A DNA stretch of 64,000 bases from Thermosphaera aggregans (GTDB lineage Archaea; Thermoproteota; Thermoprotei_A; Sulfolobales; Desulfurococcaceae). Made by a program: the position numbers and the translations under genes. The stretch spans positions 1,168,582 to 1,232,581 of the forward strand of contig NZ_CP063144.1 in the NCBI RefSeq assembly GCF_014962245.1, given 5' to 3'. The notes under the pieces are model-generated. The model was not told the origin of the DNA. It did no database searches and saw only the letters and a list, made by a program, of their open reading frames with translations. This document shows positions 32,849 through 42,261 of the stretch, piece after piece. Within the stretch, counting starts at the first letter, position 1. Every line of letters begins with the position of its first letter.

Positions 32849-33215
32849 TGAAGACTCCTTCCAGGACCAGTGTTAATATAGGCTCCAAGTCACCGATGCT
32901 TATGGCTTCAACCATCCCCTTGTAATACGCTGTAAACATGTCGTCTGTTTCCTCCACTAGGAGGCCCAGTTTCTCGAACAATTCCTTCCTTTCACTGTTA
33001 ATGCTTCTACCAGTGTAGTTGATTCTTAGAATCCCGTCTCCAAGCCTGATAAGTATTGTCTCATCTCCTCTCGAAACCCTGAATATTGTGAAATAGTGCA
33101 GAGCACCCCTTAGATCCCTCTCCCTTATCCTCTTCTCAGTGAATCCCCCAGCACCCAGTTTCTCCCTTAAGAAACCCCTTATCCAATCCCCAATTACTTC
33201 TTCAGTGGCTACCAT
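32838..33215 (-). CDS. Hypothetical alpha/beta protein
   Basis: A 125-residue protein of unknown function: an N-terminal helix (VATEEVIGDWIRGFLREKLG), then strands (ALHYFTIFRVSRGDETILIRLGDGILRINYTG) and a C-terminal helical part with SIGDLEPILTLVLEG. ATG at 33215 is chosen because GGTGGTGA sits six bases upstream; an in-frame ATG at 33230 overlaps that site. First gene of the minus-strand unit that continues into the HTH gene and the PPP phosphatase. Confidence 0.6.
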   Translation of the reverse strand: MVATEEVIGDWIRGFLREKLGAGGFTEKRIRERDLRGALHYFTIFRVSRGDETILIRLGDGILRINYTGRSINSERKELFEKLGLLVEETDDMFTAYYKGMVEAISIGDLEPILTLVLEGVFNET

Positions 33216-33262
33216 TTTCTTCACCACCATACGGTTCAGACGCGGCCAAGGCTCAACATTAA

Positions 33263-33328
33263 CTAAATCAGCACGCTCGTTTAGAGCTCATCGCGCTCGC
33301 TCGCACCGGGGATACTCATCACTTCTAA
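33263..33328 (-). ncRNA. Candidate C/D-box guide sRNA
   Basis: In the 159-bp gap below gatE, read on the minus strand: box C GTGATGA at 33322-33316, a 12-nt first guide (33315-33304), a weak D' (CGAG, 33303-33300), C' GCGATGA at 33294-33288, a 16-nt second guide (33287-33272) and box D CTGA at 33271-33268. The C-to-D span is 55 nt, the normal size for archaeal C/D sRNAs. Nine bases of the first guide (TATCCCCGG) are complementary to CCGGGGAUA, which occurs in the conserved 23S rRNA segment around CCGGGGAUAACAGG. The target match is from memory, and D' is imperfect. Confidence 0.58.
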
Positions 33329-33374
33329 GCTTAAAACCATGATTATGCTCGGTCAAATGCCTTCAAATCATCAA

Positions 33375-35321
33375 TCATTGTCGGGAGTACTCGTCATCGC
33401 TGCCAATGTTAAGTTTTTCCCTTAGCTTCTTTTTAACGTTTTCAGCCACTACTGCTCCGTCAATCCTCCCTCTCACAAGCTTCATGGTCTCGCTCATCGC
33501 GATCGCGAAGGCTTTCTCCTTCTTTGCTAGAAGCTTCTCCTTGTGCTTCTCTATAACATCCTCGATAATTCTCCCTAATTCATCCATGCTAAGCCTGGTG
33601 ATGCCTAGCTCTTTCACTAATTCCTCAAGCCTTTTCCCAGGGTTAAGCAATGCCTGCTTCATCAAATCCGGTATTGCTTCCTTGGAGATTTCCCCCCTGG
33701 AGAGCAAGCCCACTATTTCTTCAATCAACTCGTCTGTAACGTTCTCAACAGGAACATTCTCCTTCCTGAGAGAGGGAATTATGTTAACTAGTATTGAAGC
33801 AATAATTGAGGGTTGAACGCTCCCCCTGTACTTATCGACAAGCTTCTCATACAGGTCAAGCCTGAGGTCTCTGATAAGCGTGCTCGCTAATTCAGCGCTC
33901 AACCCGTGTTCTTCAACGAACCTTTTCAACTTAACATCGGGTGGTTCTGGAACAATTTTCAAAGCTTTCTCGATCAAACCAGGGGTGACGTACACGAGCG
34001 GGATATCCGTCTCCGGGTACATTCTCGCTGCTCCTGGACGCGGCCTCGTATACTTTGATGTTCCATCAGGGTTTGCACTCCTAGTCTCCTCTGGAACTCC
34101 TACTACCGCTTGCCTCGCCCTCTCCACCACTGCTTTCAAGGCTTTGATACACTTATCACGTTGATCAGCAACGATTACTATCGCATCTTCACCCGGGTTC
34201 GCGTCAAGCATCTTGTAGAGTGTTTCAACCTCCTGCGCCGTTATCCCATAGTTCGGCAACTCATCCGTGTGGAATATTCCGCCAACACCTCCCCATACTT
34301 TAGCGTAGTCCGATAACTCCGTGCCAAACCGTCTCCCAGGCTGCACCTCCCTGCCCAGCAGACCTTTGAACCCCTTCAGCACGACAGCGTATACCCCGCC
34401 TCCGGGGGTTGTTAAGGATTTCCTTACAATCTTTGATGACGTGTTTTTGAAAACCTCGGTTACATCCACTATCTCTTCTTTCAAATCCTCCGGTTTCACA
34501 TTTCTCTTCAATAATTCATCCCTGATCTCTAGAAGCCTCTGCTGGCGCAGGGCTTCGAGCTCTACAACCTTGGGGATTAAGTAGAGGTGTTGTACTCCTT
34601 TAATCTCAACCTTGGCTCCATCGCGGATGCTGACGTTAAGATCCTGTCTTATAGTGCCCAGCCCCCTCTTAGCGTAACCAGTCAGCCTTACCAGTTGCCC
34701 GAGCTTCAAGGCAATCCTCATGGCTTCCTCAGGGTCGTTGATATCGGGCGCTGTGGCTACCTCCACTAGAGGGATTCCCAACCTGTCAACACGGTAGTAG
34801 ACCTTATTCCCTTCCTCACTCATCTTCCTGGCAGCATCCTCCTCAAGACACAGTGTTTGAATCCCTATCCTCTTCTCCCCATCCATGATGAAACCGTTCA
34901 ACGCTATTAAAGCAGTTCTTTGAAAACCGCTCACGTTACTCCCATCCACCACAATCTTCCTCATAACATGCACTTCATCCACCACTCTCATGTTTAACGC
35001 CTTAGCAATTGCTAATGCAACCGTCAACGAGTCCTCGTCCAGGTGATGCGGCGGTTCCTCGTCAACTTCCACGAGGCATGATGATTCCGCAGGAGCCTCG
35101 TATACGAATACCCGCTCCTTCCTCCACTCCAAAATAGCCGCAGGGTCTACCTCCCCGGTCTCGCTCTTGGCAGGTCTTAAGCCTCTTTCTATGTGAAACT
35201 TCGGCTGCTCCTCCACCAGTCTTGTAGGGCATTGGCAGAAGAGCTTCCTGGGAGTGTCTAGTTGAACGTGGATTTCGAGACCAACCCTCAATCCTAGTGA
35301 TTTAAAGTCAAGCTCACTCAT
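33375..35321 (-). CDS. gatE: Glu-tRNA(Gln) amidotransferase subunit E
   Basis: A 648-residue GatE. With GatD it converts Glu-tRNA(Gln) to Gln-tRNA(Gln), the archaeal route to glutaminyl-tRNA. The N-terminal cradle domain has [19 protein letters not shown] (about 10-28), followed by the GatB/E kinase-like region, the AspRS-like insertion (about 290-410) and the C-terminal YqeY/tail region (about 500-640) that grips the tRNA. Length and layout are normal. It starts eight bases inside the 3' end of gatD, so the two subunits are co-translated. Confidence 0.96.
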   Translation of the reverse strand: MSELDFKSLGLRVGLEIHVQLDTPRKLFCQCPTRLVEEQPKFHIERGLRPAKSETGEVDPAAILEWRKERVFVYEAPAESSCLVEVDEEPPHHLDEDSLTVALAIAKALNMRVVDEVHVMRKIVVDGSNVSGFQRTALIALNGFIMDGEKRIGIQTLCLEEDAARKMSEEGNKVYYRVDRLGIPLVEVATAPDINDPEEAMRIALKLGQLVRLTGYAKRGLGTIRQDLNVSIRDGAKVEIKGVQHLYLIPKVVELEALRQQRLLEIRDELLKRNVKPEDLKEEIVDVTEVFKNTSSKIVRKSLTTPGGGVYAVVLKGFKGLLGREVQPGRRFGTELSDYAKVWGGVGGIFHTDELPNYGITAQEVETLYKMLDANPGEDAIVIVADQRDKCIKALKAVVERARQAVVGVPEETRSANPDGTSKYTRPRPGAARMYPETDIPLVYVTPGLIEKALKIVPEPPDVKLKRFVEEHGLSAELASTLIRDLRLDLYEKLVDKYRGSVQPSIIASILVNIIPSLRKENVPVENVTDELIEEIVGLLSRGEISKEAIPDLMKQALLNPGKRLEELVKELGITRLSMDELGRIIEDVIEKHKEKLLAKKEKAFAIAMSETMKLVRGRIDGAVVAENVKKKLREKLNIGSDDEYSRQ

Positions 35322-36663
35322 GAGACCACCTGGGGTATAGTTCTAAAGTATGCCTCTCGTTGATTTCCCCGGCAATATTGGTCTGCATTAGCTGTCTAAC
35401 CTCGGCAAGGTTCTTAGTCACGGAGCCCAGTATCCACGATAGCTTAACGTAAGCGGTTTCAGGCAGCATGTCTGAAGCCGGTATAACTCCTGCTTCGAGA
35501 AGTCTTCTCCCAGTGCTGTAAACGTTAAGGTTTACACGCCCGAACAAGCACTGGCTTGTCATTACGACGGGGATTTCATTCTCAACAGCTCTTTTCAAGG
35601 AATCGATCAGCGAGTTAGATACGTGTCCAAGGCCGCTTCCCTCTATTACTATTCCGCTGAATTTTTTATCTACAAGGAAGTTTACTATCTCCTCCTGGAG
35701 GCCAGGGTAGGCTTTCACGATCGCTACTTTATCGTCAAACTTGTTCCTCAACAATGCCTCCTTGCTACGATCTCTTTTCTCTAAAATCCTGCCAACAATT
35801 CTAATCTCCCTGGTGTAGGGGTATACTAGTGCTATAGGCTTGTCGTTAATGGGTTGGAAAGCGTCTCTCCTGCTTGTGTGCATTTTCCTTGCTTTAACAC
35901 CCCTCAGCACTACAGCGTAGCTGTCCGAGGACTCTCCATGCATAACTATGACTGATTCAGCAAAGCTTGCTTTGAAAGCTGTTAGAACCGCTGAGTACAG
36001 GTTGAAGAAGGAGTCGCTACTGGGCCTGTCACTGCTTCTCTGAGAGCCTACGAAGACTATGGGAACCGGCTTCCCCACTATTGAGAATGCGAGGGCTGCT
36101 GCAGAATAGCTCATCATGTCTGTTCCGTGTGCGACAACCACTCCTTCAGCACCGTTAGTTATTTCCCTATATACTTCCAGAGACAGTTTCTCCCAGTCGG
36201 AAGGCGTTATGTCCTCGCTGAACTTCTTCATAATCTCGCGAACGTTTAGGAAGCCTACATCGCTTAGCTCCGGCGCCCATTCCAGTAACTCCTGCGGGTC
36301 AAGCAGCGGGGTCACCGCCCCCGTCACATAATCCACCTTAGATGCTATTGTGCCTCCTGTGGCAAGAATTGATACGAATGGTTTCTTCAGCGAAGCCTCG
36401 GAGCCGGTGGTTCCCGGAAGCCCTTTCTTCTTAGACAGTAAAACTATCCTGGTTTCTAACTCTACTTTAACACCGATGTTGTACCCGTTAGAGAGTTTTA
36501 ACACTAATACCGGTCTGTTAGAATACAAGAGCTGTCTAGGCATTAGCACGCCTGTAAAAGACTCCCCATCCGGGTTGTCAACCCTGATCACATCTCCAGG
36601 CTCCGCGCCCGCTTCCCTCAGCTTAGAAGCTATGAACCCTGTATAACCGTGGTAAATCTCCAT
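35314..36663 (-). CDS. gatD: Glu-tRNA(Gln) amidotransferase subunit D
   Basis: A 449-residue GatD, the L-asparaginase-like subunit that releases ammonia from glutamine for transamidation. After an SH3-like N-terminal domain (about 1-90) the asparaginase fold begins with [13 protein letters not shown] (about 99-111, catalytic Thr) and continues with [13 protein letters not shown] (about 176-188), holding the second catalytic Thr and Asp. The C-terminal region includes [17 protein letters not shown]. The first gene of the gatDE pair. Confidence 0.96.
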   Translation of the reverse strand: MEIYHGYTGFIASKLREAGAEPGDVIRVDNPDGESFTGVLMPRQLLYSNRPVLVLKLSNGYNIGVKVELETRIVLLSKKKGLPGTTGSEASLKKPFVSILATGGTIASKVDYVTGAVTPLLDPQELLEWAPELSDVGFLNVREIMKKFSEDITPSDWEKLSLEVYREITNGAEGVVVAHGTDMMSYSAAALAFSIVGKPVPIVFVGSQRSSDRPSSDSFFNLYSAVLTAFKASFAESVIVMHGESSDSYAVVLRGVKARKMHTSRRDAFQPINDKPIALVYPYTREIRIVGRILEKRDRSKEALLRNKFDDKVAIVKAYPGLQEEIVNFLVDKKFSGIVIEGSGLGHVSNSLIDSLKRAVENEIPVVMTSQCLFGRVNLNVYSTGRRLLEAGVIPASDMLPETAYVKLSWILGSVTKNLAEVRQLMQTNIAGEINERHTLELYPRWSHE

Positions 36664-36709
36664 GAAAACTCACAATGGAGATTATGGGGGTTATAGGTTT
36701 AAAAAAGGA

Positions 36710-38473
36710 TTATCCTTGATAATCAGGAAGAACCTCGGGAAGACCTGTCTTTCTCGAATAGTACTTGTTTAAAACCCTGTGCCCTAGAACCAGCAGCACT
36801 ACGCCTATGGGCAGTAGTATCAGCGGGTTTGTTAACCCAGCCGCGAACAGTAAGTAAAGGATTAGTGAAACACCTGCGGCAAAGGTTCCATAAGGCATTT
36901 GAGTGGTTACGTGGTCAATGTGATCGCTTCCGCTGAACATTGACGACATAATAGTCGTATCGCTTATCGGTGACACGTGGTCGCCGTAAATACCTCCTCC
37001 GAAAACAGCGCCAACAGATGCGGCAGCAAGCATGTAGGCTAGATTTATATCATTGTATTGCATAAGCGCGATCTGCCAAGCCAGCGGTACAGCTATAGGC
37101 ATTACGAGGGCGAAAGTACTCCAGCTGGTCCCAGTAGTGTATGAAATAAACATTGAGATCAGGAATATTATTAATGGAACCAGCAGTGCTGGAATATTGG
37201 CGCTGACAGCCTGCGTGACCACGTAGTCAGCAGTGCCCAGGCTCTGGGTTGCGGTTTTAATGGTCCAGGCTAGCACTAAAATAGCGTTCGCATAAACCAT
37301 AAGGTACATCCCTTTCAACGTAAACTCCATGGACTTTCTAAATGTGAGAACCCTTGAATACATTGCCCCTGCAAAAGCTATTAGGAATCCTGTGAAGCTA
37401 CCCCATAACAGGGCTGTTGCAGCATCAGCATTCATCAAAGCATCAATGAAACCTATCTCCCACCATGCAACATTCAACTTATTCTCCACAATAATTGCTG
37501 TGGCACCTGTATACCACAAACCTATCAGCGTCACGATAATTAACCCTATTATCGATGCTATGAAAACCGTGTAAGAAGCTCTTTTCTCCCTTGGAGCCTC
37601 GCCGAGCACGCTCTCCGTGGGGAGTAAGGGCTGTGCACCGTCCCGTAGAACCTTGCCCTCCGTTAAAGCCCTGTGCTCTGCTTTAAGCATTGGTCCAAAA
37701 TGCCTTCTAGTTGCCGCTATTAGGAAGACGAGGATGAGTGCTAGGATGGAGTAGAAGTGGTAAGGCACCGCGCTCAGCCACAGCCCATACCCGGATACGT
37801 CAGGGATTGCTGGAATAACTCCCTGCTCGAACTGGTCTTTCAACACGTCAAGCGCTCCATTGATCTGCTGAACCTCATACCCTATCCAGGTTGAAACAAG
37901 CATTAATCCTGCAACCGGTGCAGCAGTTGAGTCAACTATGTAACTGAGAAACTCTCTGCTAACTCTGTGCTTATCGGTTAAAGGCCTCATGGAGTTTCCT
38001 ACGACTATAGTGTTCGAGTAGTCGTCGAAAAACACGATAATCCCTAGCAGAGAAGTCATAATGGAAGCCGTCCTAGCGGATCTGATACGCTTACCAATCG
38101 CCTCAGCTATCGAGTGCATCGAGCCCGAGGCGTACAGTAGCGCTACCATCGCACCTATCAGGAAGTCGAAGACCAGGATGGTGGCGTTCCAGGAGTCCGT
38201 TATACTGGATACAATCCAGTTCCATGTTTCAATAGTTGCTGACAACGGGTTATACCCATACACCATTAACGCAGCTATCCATATACCCGCGAAGAGAGCC
38301 GGCAATACTTGCTGCGTATATATCGCCAGGACGATGGCGAGGAGCGGCGGGAGTAGGGGGAATGTATAATAGGCGAACCTCTTATCCTCCGGCATGAACT
38401 CTGCGTTAGGAGGGGCAAACGCTAAGAGACCAATAGCCAAAATAATGATAATAACTATTAGTTTAGCCCGCAC
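36710..38473 (-). CDS. NhaC-family Na+/H+ antiporter
   Basis: A roughly 587-residue polytopic membrane protein of the NhaC family (Na+/H+ or metabolite/Na+ antiporters) with about 11-13 transmembrane segments. Useful landmarks are FFDDYSNTIVVGNSMRPLTD (about 148-167), conserved in NhaC transporters, and the second-half GTSWSTFALVMPIAVPLAW and GDHVSPISDTTIMSSM motifs. GTG at 38473 is preferred because GGTGGG precedes it by four bases; the frame is open to 38491. Substrate and ion are not determinable. It lies 47 bp upstream of gatD on the same strand, probably as a separate unit. Confidence 0.88.
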   Translation of the reverse strand: MRAKLIVIIIILAIGLLAFAPPNAEFMPEDKRFAYYTFPLLPPLLAIVLAIYTQQVLPALFAGIWIAALMVYGYNPLSATIETWNWIVSSITDSWNATILVFDFLIGAMVALLYASGSMHSIAEAIGKRIRSARTASIMTSLLGIIVFFDDYSNTIVVGNSMRPLTDKHRVSREFLSYIVDSTAAPVAGLMLVSTWIGYEVQQINGALDVLKDQFEQGVIPAIPDVSGYGLWLSAVPYHFYSILALILVFLIAATRRHFGPMLKAEHRALTEGKVLRDGAQPLLPTESVLGEAPREKRASYTVFIASIIGLIIVTLIGLWYTGATAIIVENKLNVAWWEIGFIDALMNADAATALLWGSFTGFLIAFAGAMYSRVLTFRKSMEFTLKGMYLMVYANAILVLAWTIKTATQSLGTADYVVTQAVSANIPALLVPLIIFLISMFISYTTGTSWSTFALVMPIAVPLAWQIALMQYNDINLAYMLAAASVGAVFGGGIYGDHVSPISDTTIMSSMFSGSDHIDHVTTQMPYGTFAAGVSLILYLLFAAGLTNPLILLPIGVVLLVLGHRVLNKYYSRKTGLPEVLPDYQG

Positions 38474-38556
38474 ATAACCCACCTGCCACAATTATATTTC
38501 CGGAGGCTTTAAATATAAGGATATCTCCAACCCTGAGGAGAAGCCAACAGGATTGT

Positions 38557-38712
38557 TTAAAAAGCCTGCTGCTTAGGAGGGTTCAGGATCCTCCTAACAT
38601 ACTCCACCCTGTTCCTAAGCCTGGGAGGCTTGTTTTTCTTCTGCTTGGGCGGTATTTTAGGGGTTGCATTCCTAACCTTTCCCGCTTTCGTTAGCGAACC
38701 GTGAGTTGGCAT
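38557..38712 (-). CDS. rps30e: Small ribosomal subunit protein eS30 (S30e)
   Basis: A 51-residue basic protein: it begins [19 protein letters not shown] and continues with proline- and lysine-rich sequence and an [11 protein letters not shown] helix, the pattern of archaeal S30e. It is below a 60-residue length cut-off and is easily missed. ATG at 38712-38710, TAA at 38559-38557. GAGG lies just upstream of the ATG. The palindromic TATA element at 38766-38777 is about 35 bp upstream of its expected transcription start and is shared with the divergent Nop5 operon. Confidence 0.88.
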   Translation of the reverse strand: MPTHGSLTKAGKVRNATPKIPPKQKKNKPPRLRNRVEYVRRILNPPKQQAF

Positions 38713-38765
38713 GCCTCATGCACCTAGTTAAACACTGCTCTACTGAAATTCTACGGTTTTAAGGG

Positions 38766-38777
38766 ATATTTAAATAT
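38766..38777. promoter_or_regulatory. Palindromic TATA box shared by S30e and nop5
   Basis: ATATTTAAATAT is a perfect 12-bp palindrome in the 103-bp gap between the divergent S30e and nop5 starts. Rightward transcription would begin near 38798, 18 bp before the nop5 ATG; leftward transcription near 38746, about 34 bp before the S30e ATG. Purine-rich AAGGG flanks it on the left as a possible BRE for the rightward direction. Confidence 0.5.
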
Positions 38778-38815
38778 TGTTTACAAAATAATTAATCAAT
38801 GAACCGGTGAAAGCG

Positions 38816-40030
38816 ATGACGAAAGCTTACCTTGTGGAGACGTTTATTGGAGTACTAGTTTTCGATGAAAACAAGAAGCTATTGTTGAATATCCCGGCTC
38901 CAAGCTCGATCGATGACCATGTTGAGTATTTGCTGAAGGTTGAGAACGGGGAGGAGACTCCTCAGCTGGCTGAAGCACTCGGCAAGCTCAGGGAGAACGG
39001 TTTCTCCGAGGTCGAGGTTGAGCACTTATCTGTTGCTAGGAATGTTTCAAACCACGGTTTGAAACCTAATATTTCACCAGGGCATGAGGTATTCCTGGAG
39101 GCTCGTGAGAGGCTTCCAAGCCTTGCACTGGAGACAGGAATGTACAAGACTGTTGACGAGTATTATCAGAAATACCATGAGATAATGATGGAGTATACGA
39201 GGAGGAAGCTTAGAAGGGAAGCGCAGAAGAGGGATTTGCTTGCTGTACAGGCCATTAGGGCAATAGACGATATTGATAAGACCATCAACCTCTACATTGC
39301 GAGACTGCGCGAGTGGTATAGTATTCACTTCCCTGAGCTAGACGAGCTAGTTAAGGAGCATCCCGAGTATGCTAAACTCGTGTACGAGCTGGGAGATAGG
39401 AGCAATTTCACAGTGGAGAACCTGCGGAAACTAGGCTACTCTATGGAGAAAGCCGAGAAGCTAAGCGAGGCAGCCAGGTCGAGCATAGGAGCGGATTTAA
39501 GCGATTTCGATTTAAACTACATAAAGATTCTTGCAAACATTGTTCTCGAACTGTATAAGCTGAGAGATACTTTAGACGGCTATATCGAAGTAGTGATGAA
39601 GGAGGTTGCTCCGAACATCACCGCCATTGTTGGTCCGAAGCTAGGTGCTAGGTTAATGAGCATAGCTGGAGGGCTTGAAAGGCTCGCGAAACTCCCTGCA
39701 AGCACTATCCAGGTATTAGGAGCTGAGAAAGCCTTGTTCAGAGCCTTGAGAACAGGCGGCAAACCACCCAAGCACGGAGTATTGTTCCAGTATCCCCCGA
39801 TCCATAAGAGCCCGAGGTGGCAGAGAGGAAAGATCGCTAGAACAGTCGCAGCAAAGCTGGCAATAGCTGCTAAAATAGACTTCTTCAGCGGGAGATTTAT
39901 CGGTGACAAGCTAGTTAAGGAGATAGAGGAGAGGATTGAGGAGATTAAGAAGCTGTATGCGAAGCCGCCTGTTAAGAAGGAGGAAGAGGAGAAGCCTAAG
40001 CCCAAGCCCAAGAAGAAGTGGAGGAGGTGA
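38816..40030 (+). CDS. nop5: Nop5 (Nop56/58-like) C/D-box sRNP core protein
   Basis: A 404-residue Nop5, the scaffold of the archaeal C/D sRNP that links L7Ae-bound guide RNA to fibrillarin. The N-terminal fibrillarin-binding domain (about 1-125), the coiled coil (about 130-255) and the Nop domain (about 260-375, with [41 protein letters not shown], split across two helices) are all present. A lysine-rich tail ends the protein. ATG at 38816 follows GGTGA; an in-frame GTG at 38807 overlaps it. Five bases separate its stop from the fibrillarin start. Confidence 0.96.
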   Translation: MTKAYLVETFIGVLVFDENKKLLLNIPAPSSIDDHVEYLLKVENGEETPQLAEALGKLRENGFSEVEVEHLSVARNVSNHGLKPNISPGHEVFLEARERLPSLALETGMYKTVDEYYQKYHEIMMEYTRRKLRREAQKRDLLAVQAIRAIDDIDKTINLYIARLREWYSIHFPELDELVKEHPEYAKLVYELGDRSNFTVENLRKLGYSMEKAEKLSEAARSSIGADLSDFDLNYIKILANIVLELYKLRDTLDGYIEVVMKEVAPNITAIVGPKLGARLMSIAGGLERLAKLPASTIQVLGAEKALFRALRTGGKPPKHGVLFQYPPIHKSPRWQRGKIARTVAAKLAIAAKIDFFSGRFIGDKLVKEIEERIEEIKKLYAKPPVKKEEEEKPKPKPKKKWRR

Positions 40031-40035
40031 TTGGA

Positions 40036-40743
40036 GTGAGTGAAGCGGTTAGTGTAAAACCCCACGCCAAGTACTTCGGGGTTTACGTAGTAGAGATGGA
40101 TGATGGAAGCGTCAGGCTCGCAACCAAGAACCTTGTCCCTGGGACAAGGGTTTACGGTGAGAAGCTCTTCAGGTTTGAAAACGTAGAATACCGCGAGTGG
40201 AACATGTATAGAAGCAAGCTTGCAGGCGCCCTTGGAAACGGCATCTCCGAAATGCCTATTCGCGAGGGACATAAGATCCTCTACTTAGGCGTTGCCTCGG
40301 GAACCACTGCGAGCCACATATCCGATATAATAGGTGTTAACGGTAAAGTTTTCGGAGTAGAGTTCGCGCCGAGAGTGATGAGAGAGTTCGTAATTGTCGC
40401 CGACACCAGGAAAAACCTTATTCCAATACTAGCAGATGCTAGGAAACCCTACCAGTACCGTCACGTTGTAGAACTTGTCGACGGCTTGTATGCTGATGTC
40501 GCGCAGCCTGATCAAGCATCAATAGTTGCAGACAACGCTGATTACTTCTTGAAAGACGGGGGTTACCTCTTAATGGCTATCAAGGCTAGAAGCATAGATG
40601 TTACAAAAGAGCCTAGCGAAGTATACAGGAAGGAAATTAACACGTTGAAGGAAAGAGGCTTCGAAATAGTTGACGTGGTCCATTTGGAGCCGTATGACAG
40701 AGATCACGCAATGGTTCTCGCCGTATACCATAGGAAGCGGTAG
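40036..40743 (+). CDS. flpA: Fibrillarin, rRNA/tRNA 2'-O-methyltransferase
   Basis: A 235-residue fibrillarin, the catalytic subunit of C/D sRNPs that methylates the 2'-hydroxyl of rRNA and tRNA at guide-specified sites. The SAM-binding [16 protein letters not shown] (about 86-101) and downstream [23 protein letters not shown] and [14 protein letters not shown] are all standard. The start GTG at 40036 has a GGAGGTGA Shine-Dalgarno at 40022-40029 overlapping the nop5 stop, giving tight coupling of the two partners. Confidence 0.96.
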   Translation: MSEAVSVKPHAKYFGVYVVEMDDGSVRLATKNLVPGTRVYGEKLFRFENVEYREWNMYRSKLAGALGNGISEMPIREGHKILYLGVASGTTASHISDIIGVNGKVFGVEFAPRVMREFVIVADTRKNLIPILADARKPYQYRHVVELVDGLYADVAQPDQASIVADNADYFLKDGGYLLMAIKARSIDVTKEPSEVYRKEINTLKERGFEIVDVVHLEPYDRDHAMVLAVYHRKR

Positions 40744-40815
40744 AAAGGTTTTAATGGCTTAAATCACATTATTTTTAGTTGACCATGTAAATACTTATGA
40801 TTGAAAGGGTCGCCC

Positions 40816-41706
40816 TTGAACACTACCAGCGAGTTTGAATCAATGCTTGAAAACGTGTTGAACATTTTGAGAAAGGGAGGTTACACTATCCACCTTGTCT
40901 CATACCCTGAAGACAGGCGCAGCATTGACATAGTTGCCAAAAAGGATAAGGACGTGGTTTTGATAAAAATAGCCATTGACGCTGATAAAATAGGCAACCT
41001 GGAGGTTGAGGATCTGCGGAAGTCTTCGATCGCTTACTCCGCTAGCAGCATAATCGTGTCTAAGACGTACAGGGGGAGGGAGCTGGAGGACGATGTCGTA
41101 TATGTGAAAGGCAATATCAACGTGGTTTCCCCAGAGTTGCTTGAAAACTACATTGTGAGAAAGGAGAAGCCGCTGATATATAATGTTAAAGGAATCTACG
41201 TGCTGAGGCTTGATCCACAGAAATTCTGCGAGAGAAGGACTGAGCTAAATCTCTCACGGGGCGAGCTGGCAGAGGCCTTGGGTCTGACACGCAAGGCTTT
41301 ATACTTGTATGAGAAGGGTGAAACCATGGTCTCGTTGAACACTGCTCTCCAGCTCGCTGAATTCATGGGCGAGGATATTTTCAAGAAAATAGATCCATTG
41401 AAAGACAGGGTTAACGAAGAAGATTTCACAATAATCCAGAGCGAGAAAGAGCGTTTAGACAAGGAGTTATCAAGCATTATTGCAAAGTACAACTACATAG
41501 GAGTTAGGTTTAAGAGAACGCCAGTTGACATTGCCTTGAAAGGTGTGAAAACATTTAGCATAGTTAGACAGGACGACACCAGCAATGCGATGAGAAAAAT
41601 AGATGATGCAGAGGAGATAGCGAACCTGACCGAATCGCTTCTAATAGTGTGGAAAGAAAAAACTGGTTTGAAAGAGCTTGAGAAATTGATAAAGAAATTA
41701 GAGTAG
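40816..41706 (+). CDS. COG1395-type HTH transcriptional regulator
   Basis: A 296-residue member of the archaeal COG1395 family of predicted transcriptional regulators. The N-terminal 115 residues look like a restriction-endonuclease-type alpha/beta fold (DRRSIDIVAKKDKDVVLIKIAIDAD), the central Cro/C1-type HTH runs from about 135 to 185 (LSRGELAEALGLTRKALYLYEKGE), and a C-terminal alpha/beta part follows. TTG at 40816 is the likeliest start, with AAAGGG a few bases upstream. The regulated genes are unknown. It begins 72 bp after fibrillarin and may belong to the same rightward block. Confidence 0.82.
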   Translation: MNTTSEFESMLENVLNILRKGGYTIHLVSYPEDRRSIDIVAKKDKDVVLIKIAIDADKIGNLEVEDLRKSSIAYSASSIIVSKTYRGRELEDDVVYVKGNINVVSPELLENYIVRKEKPLIYNVKGIYVLRLDPQKFCERRTELNLSRGELAEALGLTRKALYLYEKGETMVSLNTALQLAEFMGEDIFKKIDPLKDRVNEEDFTIIQSEKERLDKELSSIIAKYNYIGVRFKRTPVDIALKGVKTFSIVRQDDTSNAMRKIDDAEEIANLTESLLIVWKEKTGLKELEKLIKKLE

Positions 41707-41727
41707 TCCTAGCACAGGAGAGCTTGA

Positions 41728-42261
41728 ATGAACATAGTTATCACTGGACGACCAGGCGTTGGAAAGTCTACAGTTTTCCTCCGTGTTATAACACACCTGA
41801 AGGAACGTGGAGAGGTTTTAACCGGCTTCAGGACCCCCGAGGTAAGGGAAGGCGGAATCCGGGTGGGGTTTAAAATAGTGGACTTGAACACTGGTGAGGA
41901 AGCCTGGTTAGCGAAACGGAACGCTGATTCCACAGTAAGGGTTGGATCATATGGAGTATTGGTGAGTGAAGCATCCGAGCTCATTAGGAAGTCCTTGGAA
42001 ACAGCGTTAAAAACAAGGAGTATTGTCGGAATAGATGAAATAGGACCTATGGAGCTTAAAATACCAGTCTTCAAGCCTCTACTACTGAGAATTCTTGAAA
42101 AGGAGACTGTTAAGATTCTAGTAGTGCACGAACGTTTAAGTGATAAAGAAATATTATCAAGGTTAGAAAACGCCGCATGGTACGAAATCACGGAGTCTAA
42201 CCGGGACAAGGCTCCGTCAACAATAATTGAGGAATTGGAGAAGAGGTTGAGGAATTATTGA
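41728..42261 (+). CDS. THEP1-family nucleoside triphosphatase
   Basis: A 177-residue P-loop NTPase of the THEP1 family (human NTPCR homologs), with broad nucleoside triphosphatase activity and unclear cellular role. Walker A is GRPGVGKST (about 7-15) and Walker B IVGIDEIGPMEL (about 94-105). Length is standard. Its stop overlaps the TTG start of trm1 by four bases (TTGA), so the pair is translationally coupled; the functional link to tRNA modification is not known. Confidence 0.9.
   Translation: MNIVITGRPGVGKSTVFLRVITHLKERGEVLTGFRTPEVREGGIRVGFKIVDLNTGEEAWLAKRNADSTVRVGSYGVLVSEASELIRKSLETALKTRSIVGIDEIGPMELKIPVFKPLLLRILEKETVKILVVHERLSDKEILSRLENAAWYEITESNRDKAPSTIIEELEKRLRNY

Noticed and set aside
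39580-40272. 230-codon minus-strand ORF opposite nop5/fibrillarin
   Set aside because: It is a frame shadow: both genes on the plus strand are unmistakable, and the antisense product has a low-complexity Ser/Leu composition.
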